A stretch of DNA of 64,000 nt from NCBI RefSeq assembly GCF_027571405.1, contig NZ_CP092968.1, positions 248,001-312,000 of the forward strand. The letters run 5' to 3'. This document shows positions 37,665 through 45,074 of the stretch, piece by piece. The DNA comes from Methylocystis parvus OBBP (GTDB lineage: Bacteria; Pseudomonadota; Alphaproteobacteria; Rhizobiales; Beijerinckiaceae). Below the pieces are notes generated by a model, which worked only from the letters and a program-made list of their open reading frames with translations, was not told the DNA's origin and did not search any database. Within the stretch, counting starts at the first letter, position 1, and each line of letters starts with the position of its first letter. Made by a program: the position numbers and the translations under genes.

Positions 37665-39899
37665 ATGCTGCAAATAGGTGTGCATGGTCCGCGTCGCGGG
37701 CCGTCCGATAGCGAGATCAAACTCGTGCCGCAGCTCGACGCGCTGGGCCTGCTGAGGATTTTTTATCGGCAGTGGCCGATCATCGGCTTTCTGATGGGCG
37801 CGGGGTTCGTGCTGGGGGCTGTCTACACGCTTCTTGCGACGCCGCGTTACACGGCGACAGTCCTTCTCTTTGTCGATCCCCACAAGCCGCAATTCAACGC
37901 AAAGCAGGAAGTCTCGGTCAACGGGCCGTCCGATCCCGGGCTGATCGAGAGCCAGGTCGAAATCCTGAAATCGGACAGCGTTTTGAAAGCGGCGGCGCAT
38001 GCGCTGGACCTTGCGCATGATCCGGCCTTTCATCCACCGCCGGGGCTCATGTCGTCCCTCATATCGGTGGTGACGAACTGGCTCCGACAAGCCCCGCCTT
38101 TGTCACTGGATGAAATCGAGTCCGAGATCGCGCAACAGATCGGCTCGGGCCTGAAGGTCAAGCGCGTCGGTCTGACCTATGTGATCCAGATCGATTACAC
38201 GTCGACCGGCCGGGAGCTGTCCGCGCGGATCGCCAATGGCGTCGCTGACGCTTACTCGCTCGCGGAGCTCGATGCGCAATATCGATCAAATCGGCAGGCG
38301 AGCAAATGGCTACAGGATCGCATCAAGGAATTGCGCGCTCAGGCGGCCGACGCCGACCGCGCTGTTCAGAAGTTCAAAGCGGAAAACGACCTGGTCGACA
38401 CGGCGCGCGGATCGTTGAATGAGCAGCAACTGGCGGACGTGAACGCGCAGCTTGTCGCGGCGAAGGCGGCGACGGCGGAGGCGCGCGCACGCTTTGACAG
38501 GGTCATGGAGATTTCCAGGGACGGGCTTGCCGACGGCTCGGTCGCCGATGCTTTGCGCAGCGAGGTCATTACCCGTCTTCGCGCTCAATATCTGGATCTG
38601 TCGGCGAAGAGGGGAGAACTCTCGCGCCGCTATGGACGGAGCCATGGGGCGGTCGCCAATATCGACTATCAGATGGAGGAGATCAAACGCTCGATCGGGC
38701 TCGAACTCAGGCGGATCGCGGAAAGCAATAAGAGCGATTACGAAGTCGCAAGGGAGCGTGAAGAGTCCATCCGCAAAAGTCTCAAGGAGCTGGTGACCCA
38801 GGCCGAGGCGAATAATCAGGCGCTCGTCCGATTGCGGGATCTCGAAAGCAGCGCGCAGACCTATCGCAGCCTTTATGATTCCTTCTTCCAGAAATTCGAG
38901 GAGGCGACGCAGCAACAGAGCTTCCCGGTTTCGAGCGCCCGGGTGATCACGCCGGCGGCGGAGCCGGACAGGCCGAGTTGGCCGCGCGGGATCATCGTCA
39001 TGCCAGGCGCGCTTGCCCTCGGCTTGGCGCTTGGAATTGTGGCGTCGTTGTTGAAAGAGTTTCTGGGCAATAATTTTCGGGGCGTCGACGATGTCGTGCA
39101 TTATGCCGGGGTCGAGTGTCTCGGAATATTGCCGGACCTCTCTTATGAGCGGGCGAAAAAGAAGGCGGCCTTGTCGCGACCGGGACTGCTCGGCGGCGCC
39201 TCCGCCTATGTGCGCCACTCGGTCGACGCGCCGTTTTCGCGATTCACCGAGACGATCAGGAACGTGAAAGTGTCGATCGACATCGCCCGCTCGCAGCGGA
39301 AATCGGGCGTTGTCGGCGTCGTTTCCTCTGTGCCGGGGGAGGGCAAGACCACCTTTGCCGCCAATCTCGCTTTGCTGATGGCGCAGATGGGACATCGGAC
39401 GCTTCTGATCGACGGCGACCTCCATAATCCGAGTCTCACGCGCACATTGGCAGGCGGCGTCAATGCAGGCCTCGTTGAGGTGCTGATGGGAAGCGCGCGT
39501 CTGGAAGATGTCGTCGTCGCCGACGGCGCCACGGGCCTGATCTTCCTTCCGAGCGTATTGCGAGCTCACGAATCCAATGTCGTCGCACTGATGACGTCGC
39601 AGGCGATGAGCGACCTGCTCGAGGCGTCGCGCCGAGACTACGAATACATCATTGTCGACTTGCCGCCGGCGGTTCCGGTCGTCGACGTCAAGGCGTCCGC
39701 TCATTTGATCGATAATTTCGTCTTCATCATCCAGTGGGGGGCGACGAGCCGCGACGTCGTAAGGGAGGCATTGGAAAGCGCCGACACGCTCCGTCAGCGC
39801 GTCCTGGGGGCCGTCCTCAACAAGGCGGACCCGGCGGAGCTCAAGCGCTTCGAGGCTTATAAGGGCCGATACTATCACGATTATTATGTTGAAGGATGA
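37665..39899 (+). CDS. Wzc-like polysaccharide co-polymerase / BY-tyrosine kinase
   Basis: 744 residues. A Wzz chain-length domain has two membrane helices (about residue 40, and again before SLLKEFLGNN) flanking a long coiled-coil periplasmic part. A cytoplasmic BY-kinase follows with Walker A SVPGEGKTTFAANLA, Walker A' LLIDGDLH and Walker B YIIVDLPPAVPVVD. The C-terminal tail FEAYKGRYYHDYYVEG carries the tyrosine cluster expected for autophosphorylation. It controls export and chain length together with the Wza-like protein. ATG 37665 is the natural start. Confidence 0.92.
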   Translation: MLQIGVHGPRRGPSDSEIKLVPQLDALGLLRIFYRQWPIIGFLMGAGFVLGAVYTLLATPRYTATVLLFVDPHKPQFNAKQEVSVNGPSDPGLIESQVEILKSDSVLKAAAHALDLAHDPAFHPPPGLMSSLISVVTNWLRQAPPLSLDEIESEIAQQIGSGLKVKRVGLTYVIQIDYTSTGRELSARIANGVADAYSLAELDAQYRSNRQASKWLQDRIKELRAQAADADRAVQKFKAENDLVDTARGSLNEQQLADVNAQLVAAKAATAEARARFDRVMEISRDGLADGSVADALRSEVITRLRAQYLDLSAKRGELSRRYGRSHGAVANIDYQMEEIKRSIGLELRRIAESNKSDYEVAREREESIRKSLKELVTQAEANNQALVRLRDLESSAQTYRSLYDSFFQKFEEATQQQSFPVSSARVITPAAEPDRPSWPRGIIVMPGALALGLALGIVASLLKEFLGNNFRGVDDVVHYAGVECLGILPDLSYERAKKKAALSRPGLLGGASAYVRHSVDAPFSRFTETIRNVKVSIDIARSQRKSGVVGVVSSVPGEGKTTFAANLALLMAQMGHRTLLIDGDLHNPSLTRTLAGGVNAGLVEVLMGSARLEDVVVADGATGLIFLPSVLRAHESNVVALMTSQAMSDLLEASRRDYEYIIVDLPPAVPVVDVKASAHLIDNFVFIIQWGATSRDVVREALESADTLRQRVLGAVLNKADPAELKRFEAYKGRYYHDYYVEG

Positions 39900-40381
39900 G
39901 GGCGGGGCGTCGGGGCATGGCCGTACAGACGATCTGCGCGCTCCATTCCCTGTCCCATCACGCATTTGCGCGCGGCTGGCGCCGGTCCGCGCGTTTGCTG
40001 GATGGAATGATCCGAATCGCATTCGGCGCGGCGATCCCGGCCGAGGCGCGTATTGGCGCAGGGGTCTTCTTCCATCACAGCGGGCTCGGCGTCGTGATCA
40101 ATCGGCAGGCCGTCATCGGGCCCGGCTGCGAAATTGGCGCTCACGTCGTCCTGGGGGGCAGATCTCTGCTTAAAGGCGCTCCATATCTCGAAAAAAACGT
40201 CATCGTCCATTCAGGCGCGAAGATTATCGGTCCGGTTCGGATCGGCGAAAACGCCCTCATCGCCTGCAATTCCGTTGTGCTGACGGACGTGCCGCCCAAC
40301 GTGCTTGTCGCCGGCGTTCCCGCTATCGTCAAAAAGACCGGCATAAATATTTCCGACTATCGCCACGTCGCCGACGATTAG
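39896..40381 (+). CDS. hexapeptide-repeat O-acetyltransferase (serine acetyltransferase-like)
   Basis: 161 residues with a left-handed beta-helix of hexapeptide repeats (IPAEARIGAGVFFHHSGLGV, VIGPGCEIGAHVVLGG) and the CysE-like FHHSGLGVVI containing the catalytic His. It is much shorter than true CysE (~270 residues) and lacks its N-terminal helical domain. It therefore more likely acetylates a sugar or repeat unit in this locus than serine. Its start overlaps the kinase stop (ATGA). Confidence 0.8.
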   Translation: MRAGRRGMAVQTICALHSLSHHAFARGWRRSARLLDGMIRIAFGAAIPAEARIGAGVFFHHSGLGVVINRQAVIGPGCEIGAHVVLGGRSLLKGAPYLEKNVIVHSGAKIIGPVRIGENALIACNSVVLTDVPPNVLVAGVPAIVKKTGINISDYRHVADD

Positions 40382-40384
40382 GAG

Positions 40385-40770
40385 CTATTTCGCCGCGATG
40401 ATCCAGACGTGGGGATTGACGAGAACGTATTTCAAAAAGGTGGCGAAGGCGGCGGCGTCCCGCGCTGGACGTCTCCAAGCCCTGTTCAAGTCGCTCGGCG
40501 AGACTCGGCCTCCAGCCGCGCATGCGCCATCGCCTCGTCGAATCCGACCGTATCGCCCCAAATCGCTCAATAGCGCGCAGTGATGTCTTTGCGAGACAGG
40601 ATGTCCAAAAGCTTCGAACGATCGCGGGCGTGCGGCTGCATAATCGATCCTTGCGCAATGGGTGAAGAGATGACGTGATACGCTCGACATGAAATCGCGG
40701 CGGAGCTAGGAACGTTCGCTTGATTTCTTTGTATCGTATCATTCGGCGCGCGCCCGAATTCAAGTTGATC
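40385..40770 (-). other. gap with traces of a decayed minus-strand gene
   Basis: About 400 bases between the acetyltransferase and the lyase-like gene with no intact gene. On the minus strand, coding-like pieces lie in different frames and are broken by stops: DRSKLLDILSRKDITARY-stop-AIWGDTVGFDEAMAHARLEA, then in another frame RDAAAFATFLKYVLVNPHVW. The last piece faintly resembles the C-terminal end of PuuE-type deacetylases (…FL…V…H…VW…). The promoter of the lyase-like gene may also be here. Confidence 0.3.
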
Positions 40771-40777
40771 GCTGCTC

Positions 40778-41599
40778 ATGCTCAAAACGCAATCGTTTAA
40801 AATCGTCCTGGCCATTGTTGCGCTCGCCGCCTTATCGGGTTTCGTCGCGGAGCTGGGGTTCCTCTCGGTCAGCCTCTTTGCAATGGGCGGTTGGCCTTTC
40901 ATCGACGATTTTAGCGATGGTTTCGCGGCGTGGAACGTCTTCATGCGGCAGACATGCTGCGGGCATTCCGCGACGGTCGTCGATGCGCCGTTGCTTGCGG
41001 GAAAGAAGGCGGCGTCGTTCGAATTGCGTTTCGAGGACGAGACGATCAAGGGAAGCAAGCGCTCGGAATTCAGGCTCTCCGCCACGCGCTTTGGCGTGGA
41101 GTATGATTACCGCTTCAAAATATTTGTGCCGCAGGACTGGGTCCCGGATGAATCAGCGACGCTGCTGATGCAGATGCACAATGTTCCCGATCTTTGGAAG
41201 GGCGAGTCGGGGCTCGCGCCGCCGATCGATCTCGAAATCGTGCAGGATGCGTGGGTGGTGAGGGTGGCGAAAGGAAAAACGCCGAATTGGGTCGACCGCG
41301 TCGGAGAAGTCGAGGAGAAGACGATCTGGCGCGCGCCGGTCGATCTCGGCAAATGGACGGAGTGGCGCATACGTCTGCGCTGGTCGACGGACGAAGACGG
41401 CTATGTCGAGATCGAAAAAGACGGCGCGAAGATCGTCGATCGCAAAGGCGCGAACAGCTACGACAATCTGCTCGCGCCTTACATGAAGTTCGGCGTCTAC
41501 GTCCCGGCGTGGAAAAAAATGGCGTCGCCCCCGCGGGCGGCGCGCCGTTCGGCGCTGTTCACCGATATTGCGGCGCGTCGGTCATCCGATGTCGAATAA
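40778..41599 (+). CDS. heparin lyase I-like polysaccharide lyase family protein
   Basis: 273 residues. A membrane-anchor or signal segment (FKIVLAIVALAALSGFVAEL) is followed by a beta-jelly-roll of the heparin lyase I family (Polysacc_lyase). Recognisable pieces are IDDFSDGFAAWN, ETIKGSKRSEFRL, YRFKIFVPQDWVPDE and WTEWRIRLRWSTDEDGYVEI. It would cleave or bind a uronate-containing polymer in the periplasm. This fits the AlgD-like dehydrogenase in the same locus. It is the last recognisable gene of the exopolysaccharide region. Confidence 0.75.
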   Translation: MLKTQSFKIVLAIVALAALSGFVAELGFLSVSLFAMGGWPFIDDFSDGFAAWNVFMRQTCCGHSATVVDAPLLAGKKAASFELRFEDETIKGSKRSEFRLSATRFGVEYDYRFKIFVPQDWVPDESATLLMQMHNVPDLWKGESGLAPPIDLEIVQDAWVVRVAKGKTPNWVDRVGEVEEKTIWRAPVDLGKWTEWRIRLRWSTDEDGYVEIEKDGAKIVDRKGANSYDNLLAPYMKFGVYVPAWKKMASPPRAARRSALFTDIAARRSSDVE

Positions 41600-41626
41600 G
41601 AAGGTGCGGCCGTGCGGAGCTTGCTT

Positions 41627-41977
41627 CTATCGCGCCACGCCATGCAGGACGTCATGCATGCGGACGATCCAGCGGGTCGATGAAACGGGGCCGGGATGAT
41701 GGACGGCCACATAGGTGAGCGCCGCAAGGAGGCATTCAAGCGCGCAGACGGCAGGCAATAGCGTCTCCGAACCGCGCCCGGCGGAATCGTCGCCGAGCAG
41801 CGCGGATAGAGCGGGCGCGATCAAGGTCGCGGCATAAGTCACGCCGCCCGACGCCAGAACCGCCAATAAGCCCAGGGTTGACGCCCAGCTAACAGCGCCG
41901 AGCAATAAAAGGAGAAATGCGGGCAAGCTGTTGAGCAGCAGGACCGAGACGAACAACGTCTGAGGATTGTCAACCAT
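41627..41977 (-). CDS. small hypothetical membrane protein
   Basis: 116 residues with two to three hydrophobic segments (LFVSVLLLNSLPAFLLLLLG and SWASTLGLLAVLASGGVTYA). A central acidic loop (LGDDSAGRGSETL) is followed by a third, weaker helix and a short basic tail. The start is taken at ATG 41977. I recognise no family. It converges on the exopolysaccharide locus and lies downstream of tRNA-Asn on the same strand. Confidence 0.5.
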   Translation of the reverse strand: MVDNPQTLFVSVLLLNSLPAFLLLLLGAVSWASTLGLLAVLASGGVTYAATLIAPALSALLGDDSAGRGSETLLPAVCALECLLAALTYVAVHHPGPVSSTRWIVRMHDVLHGVAR

Positions 41978-42095
41978 AACCACGCCACTCAATGCCGTAA
42001 CGAATTGTTAAGCATAAATCCGGGCGGCGTCAATTTTGGCGTGGGCGCACCGGCCATGGCGCGGCTGCGAACAAGAGGCGTGGATTTGCTGGAAA

Positions 42096-42171
42096 TGGCT
42101 CCCCGAGTAGGACTCGAACCTACGACCTAGCGATTAACAGTCGCGTGCTCTACCAGCTGAGCTATCGGGGA
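42096..42171 (-). tRNA. tRNA-Asn (anticodon GTT)
   Basis: A 76-base cloverleaf including an encoded CCA. The acceptor stem TCCCCGA pairs with TCGGGGA, discriminator G. The D-loop is AGCTCAGCTGGTAGAGC, the anticodon loop CTGTTAATC has anticodon GTT, and the T-arm is GTAGGTTCGAGTCCTAC. It is a standard intact tRNA. Confidence 0.97.
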
Positions 42172-42247
42172 ACGTCGTGGTGCAGGGGCGTATACAGGGC
42201 GTTGGCGGCTTTGCCAAGCCCTTTTGAGCAGCCTGTGGAAAACCCGC

Positions 42248-43174
42248 TCAAACAAAGGCTTCCGTGACGGCGCCGGCGCTGAATTCCTCATCTGCCCGGG
42301 CGATGTCGGCGCGAGTCGGGAGGCCGGCTTCATTGCCGAGATGCTGGACCTTATGCGCCGAGGCCGCGCGGGCGAATTCGAAATGGGCGCGCCAGGGCGC
42401 GTCCGGGCGATCGAGATAGGAGGCGCAATAGGCGCCGTGGAAGACGTCGCCGGCCCCCGAGGTGTCGATGACCCGCTCGGACGGCACATGAAGCGAGGGC
42501 AGGTGCTGCGGGGCGCCGTCCTCGCCGTACCAGAACGTCCCTTTCTCGCCGACGGTCACCGCTCCGACGCGGCAGCCCTTCGACTTCAGCCAGGCCAGCA
42601 TCTCGCCCTCGGTGAAAGACATCTGATTGCAGAGCTGCTTCGAGACGACGGCGACGTCGACGAAATCGAACAACTCCTCGATATGCGGCCGCATCGCGCC
42701 GCCGTCGATCGAAACGAGCACCCCGCCTTCGCGCGCCGCCCTGGCGTAATGAATGGCGGCGTCCGCCATATGGCCATCGAGATGCAGGACGCGCGCGGAC
42801 GAAATGTCGAGGCGCACGAAAGGCTGCATGTAATTGTCGTCGCGGGCGCGCAGAATCGCGCGCTTGCCGTCGTTCGGCAGAACGAAGGAGAGCGACGAGC
42901 GGGCGACCTTGCGGGGATGCACGCGCACGCCGTAGCAATCCGCCATCTCGGCGAACATATGCCCCAGCCAGTCGCGGGCCTGCGTGGTGAGGAGATGCAC
43001 GTCATGGCCGAGCTTGGCGCAGGCGAAGCCCGCCGTCACCGCGTTGCCGCCGAAGCTCACGGCGTAATCGCGCGCGACCATTTTCTCGTCGCCGGCCGGC
43101 ATCTCGTCGGCGAGCATGGTGACGTCGATATAAGCGTGGCCGATGAAAAGCGCGTCCAAGTCGATCTCCGGCAT
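42248..43174 (-). CDS. PfkB-family carbohydrate kinase
   Basis: 308 residues of the ribokinase/PfkB fold. The N-terminal substrate-binding glycine motif is VSFGGNAVTAGFACAKLG, and the C-terminal signature with the catalytic Asp is VIDTSGAGDVFHGAYCA. It phosphorylates a sugar or nucleoside; the family cannot be resolved to one substrate by eye. It has no obvious pathway partners, since a tRNA lies downstream and erpA upstream on the same strand. Confidence 0.88.
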   Translation of the reverse strand: MPEIDLDALFIGHAYIDVTMLADEMPAGDEKMVARDYAVSFGGNAVTAGFACAKLGHDVHLLTTQARDWLGHMFAEMADCYGVRVHPRKVARSSLSFVLPNDGKRAILRARDDNYMQPFVRLDISSARVLHLDGHMADAAIHYARAAREGGVLVSIDGGAMRPHIEELFDFVDVAVVSKQLCNQMSFTEGEMLAWLKSKGCRVGAVTVGEKGTFWYGEDGAPQHLPSLHVPSERVIDTSGAGDVFHGAYCASYLDRPDAPWRAHFEFARAASAHKVQHLGNEAGLPTRADIARADEEFSAGAVTEAFV

Positions 43175-43313
43175 GAGTTGCGCCCGAACAACGCGTTCGG
43201 ACCCCCGCCTTCGCGAGGCGCCGCGTGCGGAAAAAATCAGCCTAGCGCCAGTTTACGACATTTGGCGATCGCATCGTAACGACGCGTCCGGGAGGCGGGG
43301 CGGCGCGAGGGCG

Positions 43314-43655
43314 TCAGAGCGAGAAGCTCGCGCCGCAGCCGCAGGAGGCGGTGGCGTTCGGGTTTTCCACGCGGAAGGACTGGCCCATCAGATCGTCGAT
43401 GAAATCGATTTTCGCGCCGGCCAGGAAGCCGATGGAGGCGGGATCGATGGCGACGCGCGCGCCGTCGCGCTCGACCAGCGCGTCTTCCGCGCTGGCCGAG
43501 GAGTCGATGGCGAATTGATACTGGAAGCCGGAGCAGCCGCCGCCGTCGACCGAGACGCGGAAGACCGAACCGGGCGCTTCCGTCGAGAGAAGCGCGGCGA
43601 TCCGCTTCGCCGCCTGTTCGGTGAGCGCCACTTCGCTGATCGCCGTTTCCGTCAT
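43314..43655 (-). CDS. erpA: iron-sulfur cluster insertion protein ErpA (A-type carrier)
   Basis: 113 residues of the HesB/IscA family with the three cluster-binding cysteines in GGGCSGFQYQF and SCGCGASF. The normal length fits ErpA, which delivers Fe-S clusters to target apoproteins. In many alphaproteobacteria this gene is divergent from, or neighbours, a dGTPase-like gene, as here (the dGTPase start is at 43753). Confidence 0.92.
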   Translation of the reverse strand: MTETAISEVALTEQAAKRIAALLSTEAPGSVFRVSVDGGGCSGFQYQFAIDSSASAEDALVERDGARVAIDPASIGFLAGAKIDFIDDLMGQSFRVENPNATASCGCGASFSL

Positions 43656-43752
43656 GCTTCGTCCTTCGCCGTTCTTGCTTCCGCCGGGTCTCGCGGTCTA
43701 TGGCGGCAAGATAAGCCCGCCGGACGGGCCTTTCAATGACGGGAGCCCGACC

Positions 43753-44928
43753 GTGGCGCTGCGCCAGCCCCTCGCGCCTTACGCCTGCGACGCGACAAAT
43801 TCGCGTGGACGCCTCTTCGCCGTCTCGCCTTCGCCGACCCGCAGCGAGTTTCAGCGCGATCGCGACAGGATCATCCATTCCACGGCCTTTCGCCGTCTCG
43901 CCCACAAGACGCAGGTCTTCGTGCCGCTCGACGGCGATCATTTCCGCACGCGGCTCACACATACGATCGAGGTGGGGCAGATTGCGCGCGCGCTGGCGCG
44001 GGCTTTGGCGGCGGACGAGGATCTGGCGGAAGCGGTGGCTCTGGCGCATGATCTCGGCCACACGCCTTTCGGCCATGCCGGCGAAGAGGCGCTGGAGACG
44101 TGCATGAAGCCCTATGGCGGCTTCGATCACAACGCCCAGGCGCTGCGCGTCGTCACGCTGCTCGAGCGCCGCTACGCCGATTATGACGGGCTCGACCTTT
44201 GCTGGGAGACGCTCGAAGGCATCGTCAAGCATAATGGGCCGCTCGCGGGGCCGAAGGCGCTGCGTCCGCTGCCGCGCTATGTCGCGGATTTCGACAAGGC
44301 CTATCCGCTCGAACTCGCCACCTTCGCGAGCGTCGAGGCGCAGGCCGCGGCGCTCGCCGACGACATCGCCTATCTTGGGCACGACATAGATGACGGCCTG
44401 CGCGCCGGGCTTTTTTCGCTCGACCAGATCGGCGCCGCCTCGCCCTTCGTCGCAGCGCTGCTGGAGGAGGTCGCCGCGAAGCATCCGGGCCTCGAACGCG
44501 GCCGCGTCATCCATGAATTGGTGCGACGGATCATCACCCGTTTCGTCGAGGACGCGATCACCACCGCGAAGGCGCGCCTCGGACGCCATGCGCCGCAAAG
44601 CGCCGGGGCGCTGCGCGGGGCCGACGAGGCCATGGTCGCCTTCTCGCCTCGGATGACGGAAGCCGAGCATGAGCTGAAGCGTTTTCTCTTCACGAACATG
44701 TATCGCCACGCGCGCGTTCTCGACGTGTGGGAGCGCGCATGGGACGCGATTTCGCGGCTTTTTCCCGCCTTTTTCGACAAACCGGCGCTCATGCCGGAGG
44801 AATGGGCGATCCGCGCATCGTCTGGCGAGGGCGAGGGCGAGGGCCGGGCGGTGGCCGTCGCAGATTACATCGCCGGAATGACAGACCGGTACGCCTTGCA
44901 GGAAGCGAAGCGGCTATTTGGCGCATGA
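43753..44928 (+). CDS. deoxyguanosinetriphosphate triphosphohydrolase-like protein
   Basis: 391 residues of the HD superfamily. The metal-binding residues are in TRLTHTIEVGQIAR and ALAHDLGHTPFGHAGE, and a later aspartate is in YLGHDIDDG. It hydrolyses dNTPs to nucleoside and triphosphate (Dgt/SAMHD1-like type). I chose GTG 43753 because GGGAG lies 7 bases upstream and the protein then begins ALRQPLAPYACDATNSRGRL, typical of the family; the frame is open further upstream. It is divergent from erpA. Confidence 0.9.
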   Translation: MALRQPLAPYACDATNSRGRLFAVSPSPTRSEFQRDRDRIIHSTAFRRLAHKTQVFVPLDGDHFRTRLTHTIEVGQIARALARALAADEDLAEAVALAHDLGHTPFGHAGEEALETCMKPYGGFDHNAQALRVVTLLERRYADYDGLDLCWETLEGIVKHNGPLAGPKALRPLPRYVADFDKAYPLELATFASVEAQAAALADDIAYLGHDIDDGLRAGLFSLDQIGAASPFVAALLEEVAAKHPGLERGRVIHELVRRIITRFVEDAITTAKARLGRHAPQSAGALRGADEAMVAFSPRMTEAEHELKRFLFTNMYRHARVLDVWERAWDAISRLFPAFFDKPALMPEEWAIRASSGEGEGEGRAVAVADYIAGMTDRYALQEAKRLFGA

Positions 44929-45074
44929 GCGCAGTATTGAGGCGGTTCAAGAGCTGGGCCTAAACTTTCGTGCGGTCTTTGTTATCCCAGGTTCTCCGCG
45001 TGCGTCCGCGCACATTTTCGACGCGTGGATTTATCGATCGTCCGGAGTCGCTTTCTTTCACGGAGGAATTTGCA

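Noticed and set aside
39896..40381. Calling the hexapeptide protein CysE (cysteine biosynthesis)
   Set aside because: It lacks the N-terminal helical domain and is only 161 residues; the exopolysaccharide context favours a sugar acetyltransferase.
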